DNA from: Siphlonurus alternatus
Lineage: Eukaryota > Arthropoda > Insecta > Ephemeroptera > Siphlonuridae
Length of the DNA: 64,000 nt
NCBI GenBank assembly: GCA_949825025.1
Contig: OX463778.1
Coordinates: 20,862,196 to 20,926,195, forward strand
Reading direction: 5' to 3'
Shown one piece after another: positions 1-15,771 of the stretch. The stretch's first letter is position 1. The number at the start of each line of letters is the position of its first letter. A program made the translations under genes and the position numbers. The notes under the pieces were generated by a model. The model was not told where the DNA came from. It worked only from the letters and a program-made list of their open reading frames with translations, and did not search any database.

Positions 1-650
1 TTTTTATTATTTCTTGCAAATATATTCTCATACAAAATGAATTCCTTTCTTAATTGTTAATATATTTTAATTGTATATATTAAAAGTTCCTAGCAAAAAG
101 TTAAATTCCAAATTATGTTTCAACCTATAACAAATTAATTACCTTTATTAACCATCAAAGAGTTGATGATAGAAATCATGCAAGTATAACTGGGTTAACT
201 GTGATGTACATATTATAGTGTTGTGGCTTATCTTTACTTGTATAGTTCATCATTATAACATGATCATTACACTTACTATATTCATTATTCATTAATGAAT
301 TTCACTACATGCTAAATTTCAATAGAGATTAATATAAAATTCAGCAGATTTCATTGTATGATAATATCAATATTAACAGAAAGAAAATATAATACAAATT
401 TCCGTTTTCTTAATTAAGCTCTATCTTTGAAAGTTATTAATAATTAATTTTTTGATTAATTTTCATCAAACAATCATGTTTTGTTATTTTGTACTATTTC
501 ATGAATTTTAGATTAGTGTAATTCAAAGTAAAATAATATTGGGTAAGATTTGCGAAAGAGTTTTCCAGAAAGATAATCATGAAGAGGTTTTTTACTCGGT
601 ATTGAATTAGTGAGAAATCTTGGTTACCTTCCTTTGTAAATCACGCATAA
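1..650. other. AT-rich non-coding stretch
   Basis: No repeat family, RNA gene or credible reading frame is visible. The sequence is almost uniformly A/T with short homopolymer runs, up to the first family B MITE. Confidence 0.6.
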
Positions 651-834
651 AGGTGCATTTCCATGGAGCGGGGAAAGCGAAAAAATCGTTTACCGCAGCC
701 AATTAGAGGCTTGGGATTTCCTCACCTTGCGGGGAGCAATTTTATCGCCAACATTGCCGCCATTTGAGATTGAAGCAAGTACGCTTTTCTCGCCCCGCCA
801 AGCCCGCTCGACATCACTCCATGGAAATGCACCT
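651..834. mobile_element. Family B MITE copy 1 (Harbinger-like)
   Basis: The ends are inverted: AGGTGCATTTCCATGGAGCG on the left and the complement on the right, finishing AAATGCACCT. The element is flanked by a direct TAA on both sides (648-650 and 835-837), which suits the TWA targets of PIF/Harbinger elements. The 184-bp body is GC-richer than its surroundings and has no coding capacity. Two more copies in this window (20640 and 47691) share the ends and the internal AGTGCRCTTGC-type segment. Superfamily assignment is inferred from target and end sequence only. Confidence 0.85.
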
Positions 835-1687
835 TAATAGAACCATTCTGATAATTATGATGATTCTGATAGAATTTAAATTAAATTTAAAAAATTAAAA
901 AGAAAATTAAATACTATAATATTCAAACAGGTGCACATCGATGTATTTATCGTACAATTCCTCGATGCTATCTATTATTAATATTATTATCATATATTGG
1001 TAAAAAAATCCTAACTCTAAAAAATAATATGAAAAATATTCTTGGCCGAAAATTGTATTACATAGACATCCAATATTGACGATTTGAGGGGAAAAAATTG
1101 TAATATATGTACCAAAACTTTCAAGTATATACAAAGTGATTAAAAAACATAAAAAAATATAATAGTTAAAAATAAGCTTGTGTAACGAAGCCACATCCGA
1201 AGTATTGCGATGAACATTTGCGGTAACATGGTCCATTTAGCATGAATGTTCAATGGTGTAAATTTACGTCACTGGAGCGAGTGAATAAGCGATTCTATAC
1301 CATGCAATTGTTCAATCAGCTAAAACGTTGCAGCAACGAGAATATATTATTCACTTCATTGTAATGCAGTAAATTGCAATATGAAAATGATGAATATTTT
1401 TTATTAAAATATAATTAAATAATAAATTATCTTTAAATTATTCAATTATTCATTCAATGGAAAATTACTTCACTTAATTATAATTAAAATTTCTGATGAA
1501 GCAATATTTTGCTGCATTTCTTATAATTAGGACGAGAAAAAAAAAACATATCTTATAATACAGAGCAACGAAGAACATAAATTTCATATTCATCTTTTTT
1601 TACACTGTCTTCATGCAGGTTAATTTATAGGTTCTATTTTAGTCGAGAAAAGAGAGAAAGAGAGAGTGCAAGAGAGAGAGAAAGAAA
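835..1687. other. AT-rich non-coding stretch
   Basis: No recognisable gene. The 109-codon minus-strand frame at 907-1236 is mostly hydrophobic AT-codon residues without a recognisable domain, and is best read as chance. Confidence 0.5.
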
Positions 1688-1865
1688 ATGGAGTATCGAC
1701 CTCAATTTTTTTTATTGCAGAAATGGATAGAGCGTGCAAAGATATGCTACCCTGATTTTTTTCAGATTTTTTAGAGCTCTGGAACTATTTTTGAAAAATC
1801 AGGGCAGCATAACTTTGCACGCTCTATCCATTTCTGCAATAAAAAAATTGAGGTTGATACTCTAT
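1688..1865. mobile_element. Family C MITE copy 1 (internally deleted)
   Basis: The TIRs begin ATGGAGTATCGACCTCAA and run through TTTATTGCAGAAATGGATAGA. Full copies are about 320 bp; this one is 178 bp because the CRE-bearing centre is missing and the two TTTTTCAGATTTTT arms nearly meet. It is a shortened derivative of the C1 subfamily. Its palindromic structure produces meaningless overlapping frames. Confidence 0.85.
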
Positions 1866-4369
<2,504 letters not shown>

Positions 4370-4712
4370 TTTTTTTTTCCTTTTTTATCAAACCCGAACT
4401 GGGTACTTCTACTTCTTCTCAGTAAGTTTGAAACCCCAAAAATTTCAAAACCCTAACTTGAGCGTTTCACGAGTTCTTAATCCATCCTGGTATCTGCCTG
4501 TGACTGAGGAAACCGTGGAAATCTCAACCAGGATGGACGCTAGATAGCTTTTGTCAATGAACCGGAAGTACAATGGTCCAAAGCCAGGGGAGAGTCATGC
4601 GCAAACGATTTACCCTTGGGTGGGAAACATTATTTTTTTTAAATGGTCACCCATCCAACTACTCGGCGTTGCTTGACGTCGGTAATCTGATGGTGTCAAA
4701 CACCTCCCACTT
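4370..4712 (-). mobile_element. 5S rRNA-derived SINE, family S2, copy 1
   Basis: Read on the minus strand, the element starts near 4712 with a decayed 5S rRNA-like head. The best match is TTGGATGGGTGACC (plus: GGTCACCCATCCAA near 4645), the C-box region of the 5S internal promoter. A central domain follows (GTCCATCCTGGTTGAGATTT, then CCACGGTTTCCTCAGTCACA). The S2 tail ends in GTACCCAGTTCGGGTTTGAT plus an A-run, seen here as T-rich sequence at 4370-4386. The head is more eroded than in copies at 24.1 and 60.0 kb. A SINE transcribed by pol III and mobilised by a LINE is the expected biology. Confidence 0.75.
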
Positions 4713-4789
4713 CTTTTTGTTGAATTTTTATTTATATAGTTAAAGAGGTATAATAAATATCAGTCTATTCGATATGTTTTATGAGTTAA

Positions 4790-4996
4790 AAGTAATTGAT
4801 GTTGATTGCACTAGTGCATGTGGTGAGTGTTCTTGTGGAGGGAGGTCAAAGCAGCGCTGCATACCAAGCAGTTTGTCACCTTCTGGGTCGTTATCTTCCG
4901 GTCACACCAGACCAACAATGTGACCGCGACCATCTCGTTCATCCTGCAACAGGTTACACACACTCATTGTTCGTGGTAAATTATCATATAGAGTAA
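4790..4996 (+). other. GC-richer stretch with a weak exon-like frame
   Basis: This is an island of near-balanced composition in AT-rich DNA. One frame runs 66 codons from 4796, and a second frame is open across 4830-4960. The stretch includes GTG|GTGAGT, a donor-like string, near 4820. No domain is recognised. It may equally be a fragment of an unrecognised repeat. Confidence 0.2.
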
Positions 4997-5221
4997 TGGT
5001 ATTGTTTTATAGGTTACAGAAACTGCTTTAGCTGTCTATAATATAAAAAGTTATGTGATTTTGAAAATATAACAATGTTTAGCTCCTATTACAGAATGTA
5101 AGTGATGGTAAATTTTCAAAATGGCAAACAGAAACGAAGAGTATAATAATGGTCATGAAAATTAAAAAAAAAATTGTTTAGCGTTAGCCAACTTTTTTAA
5201 CATCAAAGTTGGAAAAAATGT

Positions 5222-5494
5222 ATGAAAATTATGGGGAAAAAAAATGTTCTCCTCTACATCCCCAATCAGTAGTTAAAATACAAATACAAATTCGAACTAG
5301 TTTTTAATTTTTAAGTTATGAATTTTTAAAGTTGACTAATTTAACATGGAAGTTCCGTTTCTCCATGCTAAAGTAGTTAACTTTAAAAATTCATAACTCA
5401 AAAACTAGTTCGAATTTGTATACCTGATATTTCAGCTACTGATAGAGGATGGATATAGAGGAGAACATTTTATTTCTTTTTCATAATTTTCATG
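5222..5494. mobile_element. Palindromic MITE, family D (single copy here)
   Basis: Left arm sequence ATGTTCTCCTCTA (near 5245) is answered on the right by TAGAGGAGAACAT (near 5454). The inner arms pair through AAATTCGAACTAGTTTTT and AAAAACTAGTTCGAATTT. The apex is at about 5343-5375. No coding capacity; no clear target duplication was found. Confidence 0.7.
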
Positions 5495-5545
5495 TGTGGG
5501 ATTTTTTTAACACTGAGCATGTTACCTTCCCCTTAAAAAAAATAC

Positions 5546-5622
5546 TCTTTGCACTTTCTGATAAGAGTTATATTACTTATCACAACACCTGAAAGGTAAA
5601 CTTTATAAGAAAGTGCAAAGAG
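5546..5622. repeat. Short inverted repeat, family E
   Basis: CTCTTTGCACTTTCT at about 5546 pairs with AGAAAGTGCAAAGAG ending near 5622, with a roughly 48-bp loop region. It is probably a tiny MITE or its remnant. Confidence 0.6.
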
Positions 5623-7539
5623 CCGGTTTTGAAGACGAAGATCTCAATTTTTATCTATTGTACTATATTTTTTAATACCATAAAACCTTTTTAAACTAAA
5701 ACTGTAACAAATAGACTGTATTGATATCCTATTTTTTGTCACTATTATTATTTTACAGTCTCTGCATTCATTACATATTCATGTAACGCTGTATATGTTG
5801 TTTTTTTAATCAAAGCTTTTGAATTTACGCTCCATTGACGTTTTATCAGAGCATTCTATATAAATATATGGTTGACTAAAATCTTGTACTCATACTGTAA
5901 TATTTATCTGACATTAAATTCATAAATCCAATAAAAAAATTTACTGAATTAATAACAAAATTCTAATTTTTATGGATGTATTTTCATTTATAAATAATAA
6001 GACATATTTAATTTTTATTAAAGTGAATTTTAATACTCACTGTCTGAGTCAGCTGTGTGGTAATTAAAATCCAATATTGTGACGCCACGTTATTTCTCAC
6101 ATTACAACGACACTTTTGAAATATTATACATAAAAATAAGAAATCCCCCTTATTTAATAAAAATATAATGTTTAATGTTGATTTTCCAATTTGTTATATT
6201 TGATTGTAGAATTATGGGCATAACTATGCAGTAATTTTCACGCTTGTAATGATGAATAATGAGGCATTGAGCGCATGTCAGATGCACAGGGGCGGACAAT
6301 CGTGGTCTGATTGCTAATTCTAGACCACGCACGAGCAGCCAAGCGCTCCCTTCAAAAGGGCCAGTCAACTCCAGACGACGCCTCTAATATCGGCAGGAAT
6401 TTCCTTATCTTATTTCTAGTGTAGGGGAGTGTGAAATAATGAACATCTCTGGTTATGTACCATTGAGGTCTTTAAATTATAATTACCAATATATAATAGA
6501 AAAATGGAAATGAAAACGTATTAATTTTTTTTAAATGAAGTTTTTACAATATAAATAATAAATTTAAAACTATTAAAAAAAATATTTTAACTGTAAACAT
6601 TTATGCCATTAATAAAATTTAGTGCAAATGATAGTAATTTATTGTTGTTTTTACAGCTTTTTTTATTATTTATTTTTTCTTACCATTTCTTTCAAAGTTC
6701 TTTTTTTTTTTTTTTTTTTTTTTTTACGAATGTGAGGGATTAAAAATTTAAAAATGGAACATTTGGGATTTCATAATTTTTAATTTAAATTATGTATAAT
6801 ACATTACTTTTAATTCAAATTTTAATAACAATTTGTATATAATTTCACATCAAGTATATAGTGCTTTTCAGTAAGGTTTTATATGAGTTTTATATTGAGC
6901 TTTACATGATAATTGTTACTCACTATACGTAAAAAAACATTTGAAACTGATAATGAACACTATAATATATTGTAGTGATAAACACTCTACATTGCAGTTT
7001 GATTGAATAAATAAACAAATTGTGATTTGAATTTTTATATGAGATTGATCAACAGCTGCATGCAGGATATACAAATTGCAACAGAGTAATGAGTGCAAGT
7101 AAAAGTAAACAAAAATCCCATAAATTTTGTTCCATTAGAGTAGAGATTGTCAGTAGAATGGAAAACAGTGTTAAAAAAATAATAGATTAATTAAAAAAAT
7201 CAATTAGAGATTGTTTAATCCTAAAGCTTTTTTTTGTGGTAAAAGGGGGAATACTGGGGACAAGGGTAATAAACCCCTCACAAATCAAGCGGTAAAAAAG
7301 TCATGAGGTATTTATTTTGTGAAAGTGTATTTTTTTAAAAATCTGTTATTCAATATATTTTATAAAAGTATTAAATCTAATTATGAGTTTAAAGGTATAT
7401 AAATTTTATATATCGGTAAAATATCTAAAGTCAATAGATTTTTAATCTATTTGAAAAATAATTAATGTAATTATATGTGTTTTTGTAGCGTGTTTTTTCT
7501 AGTGATCTTTGTGTTGCTTAAATACAAAAAAAAAAGCGG
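5623..7539. other. AT-rich stretch with one GC-richer patch and a poly-T run
   Basis: No gene recognised. A GC-richer patch at about 6270-6400 holds short self-complementary pieces (GTGGTCTGATT near TCTAGACCAC) but matches nothing else here. A run of about 24 T lies at 6702-6725. Confidence 0.5.
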
Positions 7540-7706
7540 TTGATGCAGAAGCAAAGTGTATCCCCGAGCTAGACGGGTGGTCTGCTATCAGGCTAATGGG
7601 CCTCCTACTGGAGGGGGGAGGATACTGGAGCAGCAGTGCGCCATAATCTAACTAGCAAGCAAGCCTTTTAGCTAGAGCTTCTAACATTCTAGCAGCCGCT
7701 GTTTTG
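7540..7706. other. Unassigned GC-rich island
   Basis: About 165 bp of GC-rich sequence bounded by AAAGCGGTTG on the left and CAGCCGCTGTTTT on the right, a loose inverted pair. No frame or RNA match is recognised. It is probably an unclassified small repeat. Confidence 0.4.
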
Positions 7707-8059
7707 TTTATTTTATTTTTTTGTCACACACATATATAATAAAAAAAGAAAGGAAAAATATAGAGTAGTATATATATACGACTGCTTTATTCTAAAAACA
7801 TAATAATTTTTATAAAGATTAATGTCATTTTTCATTGCGTAGGTTTCTTTTTATCAAAGAAAAATAGTAAATCGTATTTTTAAAATATAAATATATAGTA
7901 AAATTGTAAATATATAATGCTAAAATTTTGAAATTTTACAAACTATATTTTGTATTATAATTAGAGATCTGTATTGTTATATACATGTACTGTGTATTAT
8001 ATACTGGTATTATATCTAGGTTATTTATATTTTTATGCATCAATAAGAATGACGTTTCC

Positions 8060-8345
8060 TTCCCAGGGATAAATTGTTGCGTTCTTCCACCAAGTTTTAT
8101 ACCCTGTTGGACCATTGCACGTCCAGTTCATTGAGAAAAGCTGTAACGTCCATCCTGGCTGAGGTTTCCACGTTTCCCTCAGTCACAGGTGTATGCCGGA
8201 ATGGATTGACAGGCCGTGGCCGTCCTTTTTACTGATGAATTCTTGAAATATTTATTACGCTTGAAGAAGTTTTGAGGTTTTAGACTTATACCCAACCAAC
8301 GTCTTTATAAAGACGTTGTACCCAACTAGAGTTTCACATAAAAAG
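8060..8345 (+). mobile_element. 5S-derived SINE, family S2, 5'-truncated copy
   Basis: The copy starts inside the body (CCCAGGGATAAATTGTTGCG) and lacks the 5S-like head. It contains the shared central domain (GTCCATCCTGGCTGAGGTTT near 8150 and CCCTCAGTCACAGG) and a diverged S2 tail that ends near an A-rich run at 8338. Orientation is plus, opposite to the other S2 copies. Confidence 0.75.
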
Positions 8346-8413
8346 GGAAATGGATAACTTGTGGCCGCAAAAACATTTTCACTTACCTACCTCTTACCGT
8401 GTCCCCGGAGGAT

Positions 8414-10230
<1,817 letters not shown>

Positions 10231-10786
10231 TTAATGAGTATCAATTATATCTTGAGAACCAACTTCTCAACCATGACGATTATTATAGTATCAAACTGTG
10301 GCCCTCGAAAGATGACCGTGGTCAAACTCAATACTAACTTTCCTTCGTGGATGTTTTTCAATAGGTTAATTGCCATTATATGCTTAGGTATTGATATCAA
10401 TGTTAACTTTTCCAAACTGTAACGTAAACTAAATTCACAGAATGCTCCTGATGCAGTTGATAAATTGATCATATTGTTTCCAATCACCATAACAATGAAT
10501 CTCACTGTCAGTTGAATCGGATCTCGGACTACCATTGATCTTAATGAGAATTGCAGGTGACTCACCAATTTTTTTGTTAAGTGGATCTGTATGGCCAATT
10601 TTGTTGATTTAGAAGTTTAACATGAAGCCTTATGTACAAAAACTCAAAATAAAGAAAACCACCTCCTTGAACTTGTTCAAACCACAAGAAATTAAGTTGT
10701 AGAACATTCTTGAATCTTTAACATATGCTAGATTCCATTCCTTTTGAAAGAAATAATCGATTCTGAATGCCCCTGAGATTAATCGT
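10231..10786 (-). pseudogene. Possible decayed protein-coding remnant, unknown family
   Basis: This is the longest repeat-free open region of the window. On the minus strand one frame is open for 117 codons (10598 to 10245). A different minus frame shows two open blocks of about 48 and 58 codons, separated by stops near 10630, with a composition that looks more protein-like (for example PRSDSTDSEIHCYGDWKQYD). That frame then continues with several single-codon stops to 10231. I recognise no domain or motif. It may be an old inactivated gene or transposon fragment, or chance. Only the low local stop density and the amino-acid composition support it. Confidence 0.25.
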
Positions 10787-11748
10787 TAAGGTGTTGGAGT
10801 TTAACGGATTTTGTAAAGTAAAACCTTACCAAGACATATTTTTGTATATAATTATACAAAATAATAAAAATTATTAAAACAGCAAATAAATTATAAACAA
10901 TTTTTATATAACGTTCTTTTGATAAAATTTAATATTTTATAGATTTAAAAGTAACATTAATTTAATTTAAAATAATACTTTGTAAAAACAAGTTTCTAAA
11001 GAAAAGTTTTTTTTTTAACAAAAACATGAGATCATATAATATAAAAAATCATTGTACACAAAAGTTCAAAGGTTCAACACAAGGCTTGGATTATAAGTCA
11101 TTAATTTTCAATAGTTTGGTTCGTTCTGGTGCTGTGGTGAACCGGGATTGTTTATACCAAACTCTGATTGGATGAAATTCTACCTCTCTGATTACACAGT
11201 TAAAACATGTGATATATATTATAAACGTATTTTTTATATAACCTTTAACAAAAAAATCATCAAAAGTACATACAAAATATTTAAATCTTAATTTATATTT
11301 CCAATTTTTTTACTGATTTATTTTATTATATTTGCTATAATGTTTGCAAAATGAAAGCAACAGTTTTATATACCATGCACCTGAAATAACGTATCAGAAT
11401 TCAACTCATAAAACAGCAAAGGATGGCATTGCAAACCTCCTCGTTTGACTCAGCAGTATGACTCAACTTAGACACCACTTTTTGACTCACTCAAGTAAAA
11501 TCCACCAGATGTCAATACCAGTCTTTATGACGTCAATACGTCAATATTCGAGCTATCAGCTTTATAGGCACATAATTTTACTCTTATTGATAATCGAGTA
11601 CAAATAAATAGCAAAACATATACCACCGTAAATTGTAAAATTATCTATTAAAAATTAAACCTTTTAAAAAATGAAAAAAGAAAATGATATATAAAATGCA
11701 ATCAAATCAACCTTTAAAATATTATTATAAAATTAAACTATACATATA
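10787..11748. other. AT-rich non-coding stretch
   Basis: Nothing recognised beyond homopolymer-rich intergenic sequence. A short GACTCA-rich patch at about 11445-11495 (TTTGACTCAGC, TATGACTCAACTT, TTTGACTCACTC) is noted. Confidence 0.5.
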
Positions 11749-11905
11749 GGGTGCGATTCACGAAGCAGTTAGCCAGGTTTCTAACTACGTTTAGCTTAAC
11801 CACGTTTAGCTTAACCACGTTTAACTATAGCTGTTTTACGTACGTGTTAAACCACCTAGTTAAACGTGGTTAGAAACCTGGCTAACTGCTTCGTGAATCG
11901 CGCCC
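11749..11905. mobile_element. Family A palindromic MITE copy 1
   Basis: This is a near-perfect hairpin of 157 bp. The left end is GGGTGCGATTCACGAAGCAG and the right end is its complement, CTGCTTCGTGAATCGCGCCC. The arms continue through TTAGCCAGGTTTCTAAC and repeated AACCACGTTTA motifs. ATA flanks both sides, a possible 3-bp target duplication. Four other copies occur in the window. No coding capacity. Confidence 0.9.
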
Positions 11906-12320
11906 ATATTATCTCAGTATGAAAAATGCTTTGTATAAGAAAAACATAGTATATATTTTTTTAATATAATGCATTACTAATAGTGTTTTCCTCCCCTTAT
12001 AGAAATAAAATGACAGCATATTTATTTTATAATATATAATTAAGTGAGAACACACATTGGCATACCATTTCTTTAAATTATTAATTGAATGAATTCAGAA
12101 ATAATTGATACTTGTAAAAAATTAAATATAACGTGAAAGAAAAATATTTTAAGAGAAAAAAAAATAATTATTTTGAAAATTTTATTTTGAAACTTTAAAA
12201 CATAATATTGCAACTTACCTATGAAAGTTGTTTTTATATGATTTTTGTGTTTGATAAAAAACGAAGTCGTTTATGAATCGTATGAATCGTGTTGAAATTA
12301 ATATATAACTATGAATTAAT
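11906..12320. other. AT-rich non-coding stretch
   Basis: Nothing recognised between the family A MITE and the large foldback element. Confidence 0.5.
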
Positions 12321-13089
12321 AATGGGTTGGCTGCACGGCCGATTTTAAGTGGCGGAAACGAAAGAGGAGGTGCTGAAATGCAGGTGTGAATTTTATGCGA
12401 ATTTTTTGAGCACTGTAACTTTGTATAAATGCAGTTTTAAAAGATGCATTTCACCTGGAAGCCATCGCCTACCGCCTTTGACGTCATCGAAATGTCAGGT
12501 TCGGTTCACTATATAGATATGCATACCTGTACTCACCTGCATAACAGGTAGCCAATCAAAAACAATCTAGCCAAAATTCAAAATTTCAAATGCCTAGCCT
12601 GATCGAAGTGGATGAGTTTTAAAACTTAAAAATGCACATTATTCCATGTACGCGTACTGTAAAAACACACTGGGAGATAAGTAATATTACAAACGTACCT
12701 TTCATCATATTTTTAAATAATAGAAATTGTTTCTCAAATAGTTTCATTTTATTGAAGAGAAGATGCAATATCAAGTCCTTCCACCACACTCTCTTTTTAA
12801 ATGATTGGCGCCGTTAGCAGCAATCAGCCAATGAAAATGTGTAAATTTATCATACTGGACTCCTTCCGTATCTGCTGAATATCTATTGAATTATTATATT
12901 AAACCTAAAACTGAGTCTCTTTTCTTATCTACGAAGATAGTAGGATGCCGTAGGATTCATATTTAACTTTATTAAGACCCTTGAATCATAATTTTTAAAT
13001 GTCTTTTCAACCCCCTATTTGCTGCTGCTAAAACCATTAGTGGAATGATTGAAAAATAAATACAGTTTTAATTTCGACTATCCTAGCAT

Positions 13090-13162
13090 GGGCGTCTGTG
13101 GCCTAGTGGAAGTACACTTGTCATCCACGCAGAAGTTTTAGGTTCAAATCCCCTCTGGGTCA
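13090..13162 (+). other. tRNA-like pol III promoter in palindrome arm 1
   Basis: Box A-like TGGCCTAGTGG (13099-13109) and box B-like GGTTCAAATCC (13141-13151) lie about 31 bp apart, as in tRNA genes. The acceptor ends do not pair (GGGCGTC against a TCTGGGTC end), so this is not an intact tRNA. It is a tRNA-derived head, perhaps of a captured SINE. A mirror copy lies in the other arm. Confidence 0.6.
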
Positions 13163-13449
13163 TTTTATATTTTTAGTAGCACGAGGAAGTTTATTTCACA
13201 TGGCATTTTTAATGCAGACGGGGTAAAATAATATTATTATTATTTCTTACAATATAATTATATTATATTATTATAAGTCACACTTTTTCATATAAATACG
13301 CACTTCAAAAACTTTGCAAAAAAAAAAAAAAAAAGCGTGTCATACAATGATAGAAAAATTAATAACAAATCATAAAAAACAAAACAATTTTACCCCGTCT
13401 GCATTAAAAATGTGAAATAAACTTCCTCGTGCTACTAAAAATATAAAAT

Positions 13450-13520
13450 GACCCGAGGGGATTTGAACCTAAAACTTCTGCGTGGATGACAAGTGTACTT
13501 CCACTAGGCCACAGACGCCC
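13450..13520 (-). other. tRNA-like pol III promoter in palindrome arm 2
   Basis: Mirror copy of the tRNA-like sequence at 13090. It has the same box A-like and box B-like strings on the minus strand, differing by a base or two near the 3' end. Paired convergent pol III promoters pointing into the 157-bp spacer would be unusual. Confidence 0.6.
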
Positions 13521-14544
13521 ATGCTAGGATAGTCGAAATTAAAACTGTATTTATTTTTCAATCATTCCACTAATGGTTTTAGCAGCAGCAAATAGGGGGT
13601 TGAAAAGACATTTAAAAATTATGATTCAAGGGTCTTAATAAAGTTAAATATGAATCCTACGGCATCCTACTATCTTCGTAGATAAGAAAAGAGACTCAGT
13701 TTTAGAAATTCAATAGATATTCAGCAGATACGGAAGGAGTCCAGTATGATAAATTTACACATTTTCATTGGCTGATTGCTGCTAACGGCGCCAATCATTT
13801 AAAAAGAGAGTGTGGTGGAAGGACTTGATATTGCATCTTCTCTTCAATAAAATGAAACTATTTGAGAAACAATTTCTATTATTTAAATATGATGAAAGGT
13901 ATGTTTGTAATATTACTTATAGTCCAGGAAAGTTATGAAAAAATATATAGGGAGGTTGGACAAAATTAGTTACCAGCTGATACTTGGTACACAGTTTACT
14001 GGGACCTATCTGAACACACTGTAGAAAGTTCCGAAAAGTTCCGTGTGGAATAAGGTCAGAATCCGGGTTTGTCCCGGAATTCAAAAAACATTTTTTTCCC
14101 ACGCGACTAGTTGGCGTAGCGTTTTGCAACAAATATCAATTTGAAGCTTCCAATACCAGGCAGTTGGGAAAAATACTCGATTGTGAATAAAATAATTTCA
14201 TCATATGAATAATTAATTAAAATGCTAATTAGTATGGTCAAATAAATTTTAAAAATGGAATATCTCCCAAAGTCTTGCATGTATCGATTTTGAGTTTATT
14301 ATCATATTAACAGATCCTTTTATTGTCAATAGAATGCTTTTTGTTTCATACTCCGAACTTTCATAGATTTTGAGTTACAGCGTGCAGAAGTGCGCAATTC
14401 AAGGTCGCGCGTAACTACATGGGCTATAGCAGGTATAGCAGCCGCGCTACCTCTATAACACAATCGCATTGTATACGACATTTAAACACAATTTCTTGCT
14501 TTTTCTCTTTATAAATTTTCATTGCAAAAATTAATTTAATTTTC

Positions 14545-14712
14545 GGGGGTCGGGGGGGGGGGGGGGGGGGAGGTTGGGGTTGGATTGGGGGGGGGGGAGA
14601 CAAAAATGTTAATAATGCAACGCCTGTACTATAAAAGTCATCACACACGTTTATTTTTCCACCTTCATTATTTTTCATTGTTTCAAAAATTCTGGGGGGG
14701 GGGGGAGTTGAA
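14545..14712. repeat. Poly-G runs in the left TIR
   Basis: G runs lie at 14552-14570, 14587-14597 and 14694-14705 (12 or more G in each of the last two counted loosely), with further GGGG pieces between. The complementary C runs are at about 16174-16184, 16262-16273 and 16290-16302 in the right TIR. G-quadruplex formation is plausible. Run lengths may be uncertain in the assembly. Confidence 0.85.
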
Positions 14713-15626
14713 GAGAGGAAATTGCAAGTATTGTTCGTTGTCCTCGGTTAATCATAATCTAAGTATACAATAAAAATTAACATTTAATTGTAAATCTATT
14801 ATGTACATAATTTCACCCTGATAATACATAGTTATAATATAAATGATATATTTAATATTAATGTTATATATACTCTGCTTGCATTGTATTTTTTTGTCAT
14901 CCGAGAGTATATTAAAATCAAGTGTTTTTTTTTCTGTTGCTAATTAAAAATCCCAGTGCAAGTAATCTGACGCATCCATTGCTATAGTTAATTTTTTAAA
15001 TTTACGTTATTGTAGTATAAATAAAAGGATTTGAAAATATGGTACAAATTTTCATGTTGCTGTTATAAATATTGCTAATTAATTCATATAATTGAGTTCG
15101 AAAAGTTTGAAGGTAACACGTACGTATTCAGCTGATAGTAACAAGCAATCAAATGGTCACGAAACAATCCTCCCCGTGGTCCATGTCAGAGTCAGTGCCA
15201 GCAAATCACAGGACCTAGCTGTATGCCATGGCAACGTTATAATCAAATATGCTCAAACAGCAAGACGATTATTGTTATTTATTTGGAAAAAAATCATATT
15301 TTATGAACTAAACATTAAATATACGTTGACAACGTGCTTTGCAGATATTTTATTGTTTTATATTATATTAATTTAAAATATAGCAGTCAGTTTGACGTTT
15401 TCAGCATTTCTGTAAATGATCATCATGTCACAAGGTCTTGGTTAGTGTGCACATCTGCACATTCATTGCAACTTTGATTGCAATTGAGCATTTGAGACAA
15501 TATTAAATAGTTTCAGCTGTCTCAATATGTATAAAACTATTAGCAGAGATCTTATAGTGCACATTTGTACAATGTAAGCTATTAGCTAGTACATTATATA
15601 CAAGGGAGAGCCAACTCCGCAACAGA

Positions 15627-15771
15627 GGGCGCGATTCACGAAGCAGTTAGCCAAGCTAGGTTTCTAACCACGTTTAGCTTAACCACGTTTAACTAGGTGG
15701 TTTAAAACACGTAAAACAAGTATATTTAAACGTGGATAGAAACCTGGCTAACTGCTGCGTGAATTGCACCC
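15627..15771. mobile_element. Family A MITE copy 2, inside the foldback element
   Basis: The left end is GGGCGCGATTCACGAAGCAG and the right end AACTGCTGCGTGAATTGCACCC. It is 145 bp and shares the internal AACCACGTTTA motifs. It lies in the central, unpaired region of the 12321-17270 element, so it is either a later insertion or cargo. No obvious target duplication. Confidence 0.85.

Larger units (their letters stand above)
12680..13917. mobile_element. 1.24 kb palindromic element nested in the left TIR
   Basis: The ends are AGTAATATTACAAACGTACC and the near-complement GGTATGTTTGTAATATTACT, flanked by TA on both sides (12678-12679 and 13918-13919). The arms (12680-13230 and 13388-13917) pair almost throughout, with a 17-bp insertion or deletion near 12890. 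They are separated by a spacer of about 157 bp holding a 17-A run. The opposite TIR of the host element preserves the unoccupied site (GGGAGATAATAGTCC at about 16906-16920, complement strand), which confirms insertion. TA target use suggests a Tc1/mariner-type mobilisation. Each arm carries a tRNA-like sequence. Confidence 0.9.

Noticed and set aside
13090..13162. Intact tRNA gene
   Set aside because: Box A and B are present but the acceptor and T stems do not pair properly, so only tRNA-like.
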